Positions 23,501 through 35,500 of a stretch of 64,000 nucleotides of DNA are shown here, one piece after another; positions within the stretch are counted from its first letter, which is position 1; each line of letters opens with the position of its first letter. This stretch comes from Eutreptiella sp. 'Long Island Sound 2002'. Taxonomy: Eukaryota > Euglenozoa > Euglenophyceae > Eutreptiales > Eutreptiaceae. Below the pieces are notes generated by a model. That model made no database searches. It was not told the DNA's origin and saw only the letters and a list, made by a program, of their open reading frames with translations. Position numbers and translations under genes: made by a program. The stretch spans positions 43,895,119 to 43,959,118 of the forward strand of contig OZ038389.1 in assembly GCA_964036045.1 (NCBI GenBank), in the 5' to 3' direction.

Positions 23501-26500
23501 CTGCAAGCCCTTGCCCTGCCACCCCCTCCCCCCGTCCCTCCCCTTCCACTTCCATTGCCATGGAGCGCCACTATTGCCACACATGCCACAGACGACGATG
23601 GTGCCTCTGCCTCATCCCGATCGCGTCTTTCCAGAGCGGAGCTGCGGTTTTCATTGAGGCAGGGGGGGGGGGGTCCCCTCACCCCCAGCCCCCCCCCCCC
23701 CCCCCCCCCGTCCCCTCCAAAACACACCACTTGCGCCGCGTGGCAGGCCAAGTGGCCCACATGCCGCACACGCACAGTCCGCACTCAGGAAGGCGTGCAC
23801 CCCCGGCCGCCGGACCGCGTGGTCGGCGGATCAGTGGTGCGCCTCGGCCTGGCTTTCCCCGGATGAGGCAATCCGTGGGCCCCGAAGGCCCATCGGAGAG
23901 GGAGAAACCCAAGGCCCCAAAGCCCTCCCCTTTTTTACGGTGGGGGAAAATGAACACAGGCCATTTTTGGTCAAACTCCGCACCTCAGACCCCCCCCCCT
24001 CCGCTCAAGCAAAGGTTCGCGGCGCCCTGTGTTGGATGGTCCTGGCGGTGGAGGGCCGCTCCGCCCATCCACATCGACCCCCGCACACACCACACGCACC
24101 GCCTCCCTCGTCCGACGCTCTCCCGCAGGTGTCCGCATTCATCACCGTTGCCTTCGCGCTGTACAGCGCAGTGTTGGTCTGCATCACCGTCGTGCTGCTG
24201 GCCATCAAGCGACTGGGCCTCTTGAACAAGCCCGCCTTCTTCATCCTCCTTTCCACTGCGGTCCTGGTCGTCACTGTGCTGGGCTGTCTCGTCGCTGTGA
24301 TGCTGCTCCAGGAGGAGCGCCTCGTCCGTGCGTACCGCAAGGAGGACCTCCGCCAGCTCGGCGACCAGGTCAGGGGCATGGGGCAGGGGCATGCAGGGGC
24401 GCATACCGCACGTGTTGGCACAAGCCCGAGGCGGGTTGACCCGGTGTCGCGCCTCGGCTTTGCTGTGAGGGGCCCACTGTGTTGCATCCGGACGGGGCGT
24501 CATCGTTAGGGGATGCATTGCATGCACAAGCGCCCATCTCATGGCACATGCAATGCAAACCTCCTGAATCTTTGGACACTCGTGTGACAGCCTTCCAGTG
24601 AAAGCCATTGGCCATGCAGTGGAAGCCTTATAGATCTTGGGGTACAGACATCCTGCGCTGTCTCACGCACTCCCCTCATATCGTGGGATCCACCCACTAG
24701 GATCTTTGGTGCTGACGCTCTGACCGACTTTGTCTGTTTTGCTCTTTATGTGTTGAGTACGTTCCTCGGCTTGGACCTCCTCTGAGGAGCTTTTGGGGTT
24801 CAACTGCTGGGGTTCTCTGGCTCTTGCTGCGTCGTTTTCCATCTATTGCTCCCCACCTTATTTCCATGTTGCCCTTCGTGCTCCTTTACCTGTTTGTTTA
24901 CACTGTGCTCTGTTTTCGGTTCGTGTCCCTTCTGATGTTGGGCTGATTTCTATGGCCTCTGAAGTTGGTTCTGCCCTAGTGCTCTCTGACACTGGGCCTG
25001 TATTTCGTAATTGGGGCATATGACTTTAAGTTGAGGACACCACCCCGACCCTTTATGGGCTCGATGGGAATGACATTGTGCTTTAAACTGCTGCATGCAG
25101 CAAATGCTCCCGGTCTCTTCTTTGGCATGTTGCTCGCAACAGCAACAGCAACAACAACAACAACAACAACATTCATAGCCATGGTGCTTGCATGGTGCAG
25201 TCCACGGGTTTATCTAAATCTGCCCTGCGTTATTGAGGTGTCCTACTCCACCATCTTTTTTTTGTTTGATGCACAGGTTCATGCCAGGCTGTGTTATGTA
25301 GGTTTTCATGTATTTTTCGCTTTCTTATTCTGCTTCATTTTGGTACAACTCCTCAATGGGATTCGTGATTTTGAGGTCAAAAACTGGGGGGCCAATTGTC
25401 GCCCCCACCCCCTCCGAGAAACGCGAATACGACTAGCCGAAGTCGCCCTGGTAGAATCACTGGAAGTTGGGGGCGTAGATGAGGGCGTGGGTGAGGGATC
25501 AGGGTAAGGTCATGCTTTGAGGACTTACAAGGGAGTACCTCGGCGCCAGGCCCTCATGGTGGAGTGCCATGCCTTCTCCCACAAGGCAGTCGCACCGCAT
25601 CCACCAGGTGCATGAGCGCCGCAGTGAGATCCAGGGCGCCGTTCGCAAGTTTGTGCAGTTCGGGGACCCGCGGGCCTACCACCGCTACTGGGAAGGCGTT
25701 GCCCAGGCCCAGCGGCACGTCGAGCAACGGGCTGCGCAGCTGGGGCTACAGCCGCAGCAGACGTCAGACATGCTCACCATTTTCGCACGGGGCACCGAGC
25801 TCGCCACCACGGAGGAGATCGCGATGCTGCTCACGGTCTGGGCATACGCACTGCCGGAGGCGTCGTTCCCGGAGGTCGCCAATCTGCAATGGGAGCACTC
25901 GCGCGACGTGTACCGGCAGCGGCTGCGGTTCCCCAACCGCCAGTACTGGCCGCTGAGCCACCGTAATGACATGAAGCTGGACTCTGCTGAGCAGGTCACG
26001 CTTTCCCGTGAGGGTCGTCTTGTGCTTGTGCCTGTCCTAGGGCCCAGGAGGCTGTGCGGACAGTCCCGGTCGCCGTCTGTGGAATCGGATCCAAATGGGG
26101 GAGGATGAGCTGCGGAGGTTGAGTTGGGTGCCACTGAGGCAGCGGGTATCGAGGGAGCGGGCGGGATTCAGGCCCTCGGCCTCACCCTGAACTGGACCTG
26201 AATTTTAGTCCTAATCCAGAGTAATTACAGGGAGTTTACAGTGTGGAGGGCCTGAGGTGCCCACCCAGTCACGCCCCTTCAAGCAGACACCCAGAAAGTG
26301 TCCTGAAAAATGACACCCAGCAAACTTGTCGCGCAAGTGCCAAACGTGGCATTCTCCAATTTTAGTAATTGAGCTGCCCAGGCCTGTGCTTTATTTTCTT
26401 TTTGGCACGGGTCCCCCCCCCATCCCCTGCCCCCCAGACCAAAGTGACCATCGTGGGAAAAAAGGAAATTTACGATGGGGCAAATCTGGTGGGGCCATTG

Positions 26501-29500
26501 TTGGTACACAAAATGTTGGGTTCCAGACCGAGTGCTGTCGGAAATGCATTGTACGACGCGTCGGGGCGTCGTACAAGGCGTCGGGGCCCGACGCGTCGGG
26601 AGCGTACGACGCGTCGTACAGTGTCGTACAAGGCGTCGGGGCCCGACGCGTCGGGGATGTACGACGCGTCGTACAGTGTCGTACAAGGTGTCGTACAGCA
26701 CCAACACCGTACGACACAGTACGACATAGTACGACCGCCCTCCCCCTCTAGGCGGGTAAACGATGGCAGCGGACCGTCTTGGGGGAAGGGGGCCTTCGGC
26801 CCCCTTCCCAAATATTGGCACTTCGCGTCTACAACATGCCGACAGTGTCTACAATTAGCAGGCCGCGTCTACCTGTGGTGCACAGTGTCTACAGACCCCA
26901 GACCGCCCTCCCCCTGTGCAGAGTGTTGCTTAATAGAAGGGGGGGGGGCAGAGTGTTGCTTAAGAGAGGGGGGGGGGGGGGCAGAGTGTTGCTTAAGAGA
27001 GGGGGGGGGGGCAGAGTGTTGCTTAAGACACTGTACGACGCGTCGTACAGTGTCGTACAAGGCGTCGGGGCCCGACGCGTCGGGGATGTACGACGCGTCG
27101 TACAGTGTCGTACAAGGTGTCGGGGCCCGACGCGTCGGGGATGTACGACGCGTCGGGAGGTGTCGGGGCCCGACGCGTCGTAAAATCCCTATTTCGACAG
27201 TAGTGCCAGACCCCCCACCCCCCCTCCAATCCCCCTTTCAAGCACAGCCCTGGGGTGGGGGGCACGTTGGCGCACCTGCTTTGCTCGGTGGTCGGTGGTC
27301 GTTGGGGTTGTGTGCGCCCGGTCCTCTGGGCCCCGGCACGGGGGCACGGGAGCCCCCCCTGCGGAGGCCGCCGGGGACTATGGGTCGTGTAGCCCAGGGG
27401 CACCAGCCGCTGCGCAGACACCGTGCGGCCAACCCGCCGCGCCCCTCGGGGCCTTGGGAGGCGCGCTGGCCCAGGGCACTCCTTGACTGATTGGTGGCGA
27501 CACTCAAGACTTTGCCCTATCCCTTGGACACCTCCGCTGTACGTCCGTAGCCTGAGGCTCCTCACCCTGGCTTGAGGGGGGGTGGGGGGGCTGGACGACG
27601 GATACTTTGATCGTAGATTGCAGCGGTCCCAGCCCCGGAATGGGGGGGGGGGGGCTTCAGCCGTCAGATTGTGCTTCGTTACAGTGGCCCTCTGAGGGCA
27701 TTGCCCTGCCCCTACCGCTACCGCTGTTCCCCATGTGCCCACTTTCTGCGGATGCTCTGTTGATGATCACCCGTAATGTCCTCTGGTGTCGGCCATCTCT
27801 TGCCACATCTCGAGTTTGTTGAGTCGTGGGGACATCCGGCACCAAAAAGAAAGCCGTTGCGACCACGCCCATCCCATTCTCCCTCCTTTGATCCACTGCC
27901 CCTCCCCGGCCCGTTGGCCCCCTCCCGATGGGCACTGTGAATTTTCGCTGGCATGGGCGTGGCTATGGGACGCGAGGCCAGAAGCCACTTCAGCTGCCGT
28001 TCAGGTGTCTTGGTTTCTTTGCCTCTCATTGGGCGTCACGTCGAGTCACCATCGGCCTCTTCAAGTGCTCTGGCAGCAAGTTCGAGGGTGCCCCCACTCT
28101 CAAACTGGGAGGGGGATCAGACTTGTGGGCACAAAGGCGTGGGCCCACGAATGCTGTGGAACAACAGCCAAGAGGCAATGTGGACGTGCCTGCGCGTAGA
28201 TAGTTTCGCGTGCAGATATGCGTGGGTGTGAAGACGCATGCGCATTTGTTACCGGTGGGCAGCCCATTGTTTGGGCATTTTTGACACGGTTTGACACGGG
28301 TCGTATTACCGCGCGTTTTGGTGCTCAGGCGACGATGGCCCGGTACATCCTGTTCGACGGCAAATACGACTACGAGTGGCACCACAGCCTCGAACCCCTG
28401 GAGCGCGTGACAACGGAGCTCGATGCCGAGGCCCACTCCAAAATAGCTGACATTCAGCGCGTTGTGGATGCCATGGCCGCGGCCCTGATCGGGGGCACGG
28501 CGGTGTTCATGTGCGCCTCCCTCGGCATGACCATGTTCCTGATGGGCAAGATCCTGGACCTCCGAGCCGCGGGCATCTCCGCGGACAGCCTCGGGCGCCA
28601 GTGGCAGGGCAAGGGCTGCTTTCAGTTGGCAATCTTTGCCATCCTCGCGGTCATTTTGGGCGTGATGACGTTTGAGTTGGTGCACGTATGGTGACCCTGT
28701 GGTGCCCGCCCCTGCGTGACGTACCGTGCGTTTGGAGTGAGTGGGGGCTTGGTAAGACCCCCTGGGGGTACGACCACAAACGCCGTCGGCTGCCTGCCCC
28801 AACCACCTTTGATATGTTATGAGATTTTGTCAATTTCCTCGAGGGCCTGTTCGTCAAAATTCCTTGAGAGTAAACCAACTTTCCATTCTGCCGGATGGGC
28901 GTAGTTTGGGTGCCCTATACGTACACCCGCCCCTTGTCCCTTGCTCCCCAGTCCTGTGTGCGTCCCATACGCCACGCCTTCGACGGCATTGCACAGGGAC
29001 CATGGGCAGCACACAAGCAGCACACAGGACAAGGTGGTCCATGGGGGGAGTGTCAGAGCGCCGGGCATCTTTTTTTGACCATTTCTCAGCCGCGCCTGGT
29101 TTTGCCCCCCGTCACCAAACAATCTGCCCCCAGGAAGGCAGGGGTGATGTAGGCACTTCTGATTGTCCCCTTCTATTGGGGACCCCCGAGAAGGCAGGGG
29201 TGATGTAGCCATTCCGCCCACACGTGCTTTGCAGGGAAGCAGGTTTGCGGTCCAGTGCGGTCTACTTTGGGGGACTTCGCTAGGTGAGGATAAACTTGGG
29301 GCTAGAGCCAGGCTACTTAATGCAAAGGTAGCGCCGGGCAAACATTCCCCCATGGAGAGCTCGCACAACACGCACAGTAGACACCCAGATGGGCTGGGCT
29401 GCGGGGAGCGGTAGGGCACATGCGCATGCAAATTGTGTCTTGGTGCACTGTGGCGGGGTTACCAGGGAACGAGCTGCGGTGAGTTGGCGGCGCTGTGTGC

Positions 29501-32500
29501 ATATGGGCGGCACAGTGAACTGATGGTTTGCAGAGACAGTAGGGAACGTGGGAATGTTGAACCTCGCAGTTTGAACATGATCCGGAAATCCGGCCTTGGC
29601 ACACGCACACACTGCACCCACGCACACACTATTTTCCAGGTGCATGCGGCCGCTAATTATGCATCGCAGATCGCCCTTGCCACAGACCGGGAGTGGCTGA
29701 TGCTGCGGTCTGTCTACTACGCACAGGAAATGCAGCTGCACGGAGCTTCGGATGGGATTACGGAGCCCACCCGAGTCCGCTTACTGGCAGATTTGAAGCG
29801 CATTGCCCTCAAGCGGGAGCAGCTGTACTTTGGTACCCCGACACTGACCGGGCACCACCACACCATTGGGGCCGGGTATGCCCCCCTGTGTAGCAGCCGC
29901 AGTCAGTAATGTCCAAGCAGCTGCAAGCAAAACACTTTCACGCAACCCTTTGGCAAGCAACAAGAGACGTCCCTGTGTACAGTTCGCCAAATGATATGTG
30001 CGGTGTCCCACTCTTCCGGTGTAGCAGTGGGGATAGCGAGTGGGGCTGCAGGACGTCATCACGTCGACCAGTGCGAGCGCCATGCATGGGCAGCCCCTTC
30101 CCACTCCCCGTTGCCTGTGGCATAGAAATGTCCATTCGACCCCAAGCACCTGACACAAGGTCACTTACGGGGATCCTGTTGGTTTATTCCCCTTTTTGTG
30201 CGTCACCAGGTCAACCACCCACCACCGTGGGCTACCCGTCAATTGCAATCGGTTACTTGACACCTGCCATCAGTTACCCACCAACTGCCATCGGTTAGCC
30301 GCCAACTGCTGTTGACGGGCAGCCAGTCTGGAGACCACAACAGCCGGAAGCAGTTACACTTTTTGGGCTCCCAAGGAACCGCTCCCTGAGGTCACAGTCG
30401 CACACCGGGACGTCTGCCCACAGGCCCCTGTCAGAACAAGACCGAAGGGGACGCACATGCACATTATATACACTGTGCATGCGCTGTGCATGCGCTGCGC
30501 ACAAATTGAGCTGTTTCCGGCTCCCCAACCAAAAGCAGACGCAGAGTGACGGGAGCATGGTTCACCTCAGGAGCCCTTCTGTGCATCAACCCCCCTCTTT
30601 TTTTAATTGGGGATGCATTGATGCGATGGGTGTATGACATGTACTGCAGAGCCCCAAGAGGGCCGACGAATCCGCTGCAAAGAAGTTCAATGCCGCTGCG
30701 TCGACGGGCCGGACAAGCGCAAGTTACGGTTGCAAAACCTTCCTCCGCAGCCATGGTTGCTTGCATTCTGTGCTTTCTGTCTATTTTCTTGGGGGTGTTT
30801 CTGCACAGCGCCCATTATCAAGGTGACTGCGCTGCAACCAACCATTGAAAGCACCAGATGCAAGGGCCTTAATTGGAAAATAAATGCACCGTATCTTCCC
30901 GCAGCTCTTTCGACACCTTTCCCATGACGCGATTCAGCGTGGCAGAGGGAGTGTGTGGCAGAGAGAGACCGGGAGCGGCACAGGAACTTCCAGGCAGTCA
31001 GAGACAAAGCGAATGCAACCCAGAGATAAGCAGACACAGACTGTGCGAGGCGGAGGGAAACACACAGAGTGGCCCGAAAGGAGCGGCCTGTCGTTGGGAG
31101 GTTTGATGGGGCAACGCACTGTGTTGCCCCTTTAGGCAGCCCCAGCCTCTCATGACCTTCGGCGTCGGACGGCTCAACGAACTCATGACCGACTGGCTGG
31201 ACAGCCTCCGCAGCTTCACTTCCGAGACGTTTCCGCCGGGACAAGCGGCCATGAGCCAGGCCCTGAGGCACATCTGGTGCACGTACCCGGCGCTGTTCGC
31301 GGACCTCGCCCTCTCCGCGGACCTTTACGTCCGGGAGGCCGAGGGCTGGCTTGGCACAGGGCGGGTCATTGCGATTTGGGTTTTGGTCGTGGCCCTGCTC
31401 GTGTTCGTCCTCGCCTACTTTGCCTTCATTGTCCCAGTCCTGAATCAGGTGTGCGTCTGGGGCCCGGGGCACGCAATGCGCGGGCTGACGGGACGTTTGG
31501 CACGCGTGCGTGTTTTGGGCGATGCTGAAGCCTTCGTCGTTTTGATTTTTTGGCTGTTTTTAACAACGGGACTATTTCTTTCGCGTCTCATTTACCCCCT
31601 GAATGCACATAGGCCTCCGATGCTTCGTGTTGTGCATTGTTCAACCGCCCTGGCCACGTGCAGTTATGGCTCCCGCACTCCGTTCTGAATGAAAGTTGTG
31701 ACCTCAGGTCAATGTCAGGCCAACAGCCGCATGCCCAGAGAGTATTTGCCACCGTTCTGATCCGCCTCGGCGCCATGTTTGCTGCTCATTGGAGTCATCA
31801 CATTGGCTGTTTGGCACCTCCCTTTTGAGGCTGATCATGAAGTGATGGTGTCCCCCCCCCGGGGGGGGGGGGGGGGTCACACCTGGTATAACCTAACCAA
31901 AACACTTTTCTTCGGCATCTTTGGCGCCTGTGATCTCCTGTTGATTTCCTGTTGTTCATGGGCAACGTGACGGTGTCCCCGCCACTCATACTCGTCAGAC
32001 ATATGCTTCCAACTTACTATCAGGCGCTGTGCACGCGCTGTGCGGAAACGCCCCCTGGTACGCAGAATTTGGCTGCAGAACCGTCATGGTCACACCAGCG
32101 CGGTGCCTACAGCCTCAACCGAGGAAAACAGGCCTTTCCTGCTGAACCGCTCATTTTCACTTGATTGCCTCCCCATCACACGCTTCCGTGAGTTTGGGAT
32201 CCCAAGATTTTACAGATGCCACGACAGCCGCTGTCGATCACCACCGCTTCACACGGAGTGACCGTCTGCCCAGGGCTGGGGCACCGGCACACGGGGCCAC
32301 CACACCAGCAAACCGCGCGGTGCGGCACGGAGTGTCGTCCCGTTTCCATCGGAGCATTTGTCCTTTGCTGCGGCCCCGGAGGACCGCGCGGTTCGCACAG
32401 TTGTTGCTGTTCCGCGACGTGCGACGTGGCACGTGCACAGGCCTGAAGTAGCACGTGTTGTCATGCTGTCATGCCCCCCCCCCCCCCGGGGGAACCCCCG

Positions 32501-35500
32501 GCTTCGCCTGTCTATTGCGAAGGCAGCAGTGGTGGTCATCTGGCCTCGAGAGGCCACCTGCACTCTTGAGGCGTAGAGGGGCAACACGGCACAAGGGTCC
32601 CGTACCCCCCCCCCAACCCTCACTAAGTCTTTTCGAGTGGGAAACTCTGGAATTTACCAGGACAACTGCCCCCTCCCCCCCGCGCACACACACAACAACA
32701 CCCCCTTCAGGCACAGGTCTGTTCGCACGCGCGGCACGTACCGACAGCTTTGCCTAATGGATGCCCAAAAATCACCACCAGAATGCTCATTTGAGCCTGA
32801 GGAGGGTCCATCAGTCACGACAAAGATTGGACCGTAATTCTGCAAAACGGACCCTCATCATCGGTCTACCAGGGCGCCATTGCAACCCGAGGGAGGGGGG
32901 GCCTCGCCTCCGCTTTTAAGCCTCGCCTTAGGCCGCGGCAAACCCCCGCCCTATGGTGGTGCCCCTGGTGGTAGTGGTGCAGGCGTTGCACAACGGCGGG
33001 GGGCAGGGGTATCCTTCGGTGCCCTTCCCCTATATTCCAGGGCACCGGAGGAAGGGGGGGGGGGCTGTATGGATTGCGGCATCGCTGTGGATTGTGCGTG
33101 GGGGCGCCCTCTTCCGGTCCCCTGCCTTGACACACCGTCCACGACGCCGCAGGTCATCGAGCTCGAGATCGAGACCGACTCGCTCCTCCGCCGCATCCCC
33201 AAACACGTGGCGTACGCGGTGCCGGCCATCCGAGCCTACCTCCGGACGGGCACCCTCCCCAGCAGCGCGCTGGAGGACAAGAAGGCCCTCCAGGAGACGG
33301 ACACGATGCTGGCCACGATGCTGCCCCCGAGCATCGCCGCGCGCCTCAAGGCCGGCGAGAACCCGATCGCGGAGCTGTGCCGGGACGTCACGGTCCTGTT
33401 CACGCACCTCGTGGGCTTCACGCACCTCACGACGGTGCTGGGGCCCCGCGAGCTCGTGGGGCTGCTGAACGCCGTGTTCTGCGAGTTCGACAAGATGGTG
33501 GCCGCCCGGGGGCTGGAGAAGATCAAGACCGTGGGCGACGGGTACATGATGGCGGGCAATCTGCTGAAGAAGACGCCGCACGGGGCGCGGGCGGTGGTGG
33601 AGTGCGGGCTGGCGATGCTGAAGGTGCTGGAGGAGATCAACGGCCGCCACGGCGCCGCCTGCGCGCTGGAGCAGACGACCGGCGTCAACACGGGCCACGT
33701 GGTGGCCGGGGTGCTGGGCTACACGACCGTGGCCTTCGACATCTGGGGGGACGCCGTCAACTGTGCGAGTCGCATGGAGAGCAACTCCGTCCCCAGCGTC
33801 GTGCAGGTGGCGTTCGTGTGGCGGTCCGCGGCTGTTGTTAATGCTCGGGTGAAGTCCGGACCGCACCGCTGTTTGCGCACCTGTAGAGCGGCGGGGCACT
33901 CCGCCGTGGCAGAGATCATTGCCGTGTGGCGCCTTAACGTGTGGGTGCCGCGACCCGCCACCGATGGAGAAACAGAAACGGTGGGCCACCACAGCGGCTT
34001 TGGTGGATATTTGTGAACGGCGATTGACACCCCAGCCCGCCCTCTTCCCCATGCGAGCGTTGGGTCCGGGGCTCATGGAGCTGACGCGGCAACCAGCACC
34101 GATTCCACATCCCTGGCCCTCACAGCGAACCCGCCCCCTGTCCCGTAGCCTGTCATCACCGATAGGGGGTAGCCCGTCACGGGGCAGAAGCCACCTCCTC
34201 ACCCCCCCCCCCCCCCCCCCGGCGCAGGGGGGCAAAATGCCAGGCGCCAGCCCTCAAGGTCGTGCTGCCAGCGGATGGGGCAGTTCCAAAATGGGGCCGT
34301 CGTGACGGCGGCCCCTCATGAGCGCCCCCCCCCCCCCCCCCCACCGCTCGCAATAGGCGCCGCCACAGGCCAACAGAGCCAACCACCAAGGCCTTGTGCC
34401 AAACCCCCACCGCTCGCAAGTTTTGAACGCGCCCCCCTTCACCCCCGACCCGATGGGCACGCGCGGAGGAGTCCCTCCTCAAACGCTGGACACGTGCGTA
34501 CCCCCGGAAGTGCCCATTGGCCCACGCACCCTCCCTTGATGGCACCCCCCGCCCCCTGCACTGCTGGCCTTCAGCCACATGGAGCCATCGACGGGCACCG
34601 TGTTGGCCCAGCCTGGGCCTGACATGACCGTTGGTGCCAAAGGCGCCGGACCTGCAAACACCCCCCCCCCGGCCTCAGGACTGTGAACAGGGCAGCGGGG
34701 CGGGGCCATTGCACCCCCCCCCCCCCCCCGTGCGTTGGGGCTGATATGGCACACAGGGCGTGGCTTGCCCACTGCACTTTGGGTTTGGATGTTGTTTGTT
34801 GAAACCTCCGGTGCTGGTGAGGCACGCCGCCCCACACAAGGCACGTGGGCGTGTTGTGTCAAAGAGGTGTGGAGCCTCACGGAGTTACCCGGTTTCGGTC
34901 ACTCAGGGCGACCCGGGGTCCCCGGTGGGATGGTGCACAATGGCGAGAATGGGACGTGTGGTGGAGTCCCAGGGGGGCCCGCTCCGCCGGTCGGAGGACG
35001 CCAGGTACCGCCAACCGAAAGGGGGGCCTCCGGCCAACAGTTAATTGGGGGGGATACTCCGCGTCCGAACTGAGGGGTCGCCCCCCCCCCCCCCCCCGTG
35101 GGTGGAGTTGGGTCTGTCAATGTTGATGTTGCTGTTGCTTGGGTGTTGTCTCCTGTTCTTTTTTTGGTTTGTTTGGTTTTGGGTGGTTCAGGTTTTTGTG
35201 TCTGGCAGGTCTGGGTCGGCTACAGCACAGCACTGGAGGTAGGCACGTCACAGTGTGGCGAGGGTGGGGGGCTGGGACGGTGGTGGCACGCCCCAACAAC
35301 CGACTGACGCCCCCAAAGCCCCTGACCTCCACAAACAAATAGAGTTCTGGGGGGCCCCTGCGGCAGTGGCAAATCGTGCAGGGCCCAAAGAGGGCGCACC
35401 GTGCGCTGTGCCAAACGTAGGCCGGTTTGGGCCGGCCGTCCGCGATATTGCTGCGGTTCCTCAAGCATCGCTGTTGTTTGGCCAAAGGGAGGCGCATGGA

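Larger units (their letters stand above)
25995..28328 (+). other. Intron 9 of the cyclase gene
   Basis: 2.3 kb. It holds a TTTGGTACACAA-family repeat (26430-26535), two clusters of a GACGCGTC palindrome (26548-26735 and 27028-27182), a strong GC hairpin (26781-26810), and three copies of CAGAGTGTTGCTTAAGAGA-like text each followed by a G run (26920-27028). No gene. Confidence 0.55.

Noticed and set aside
33030-34235. Reverse-strand ORF of 401 codons
   Set aside because: Mirror of the GC-rich cyclase exon; composition is Arg/His/Gly-rich with no domain.
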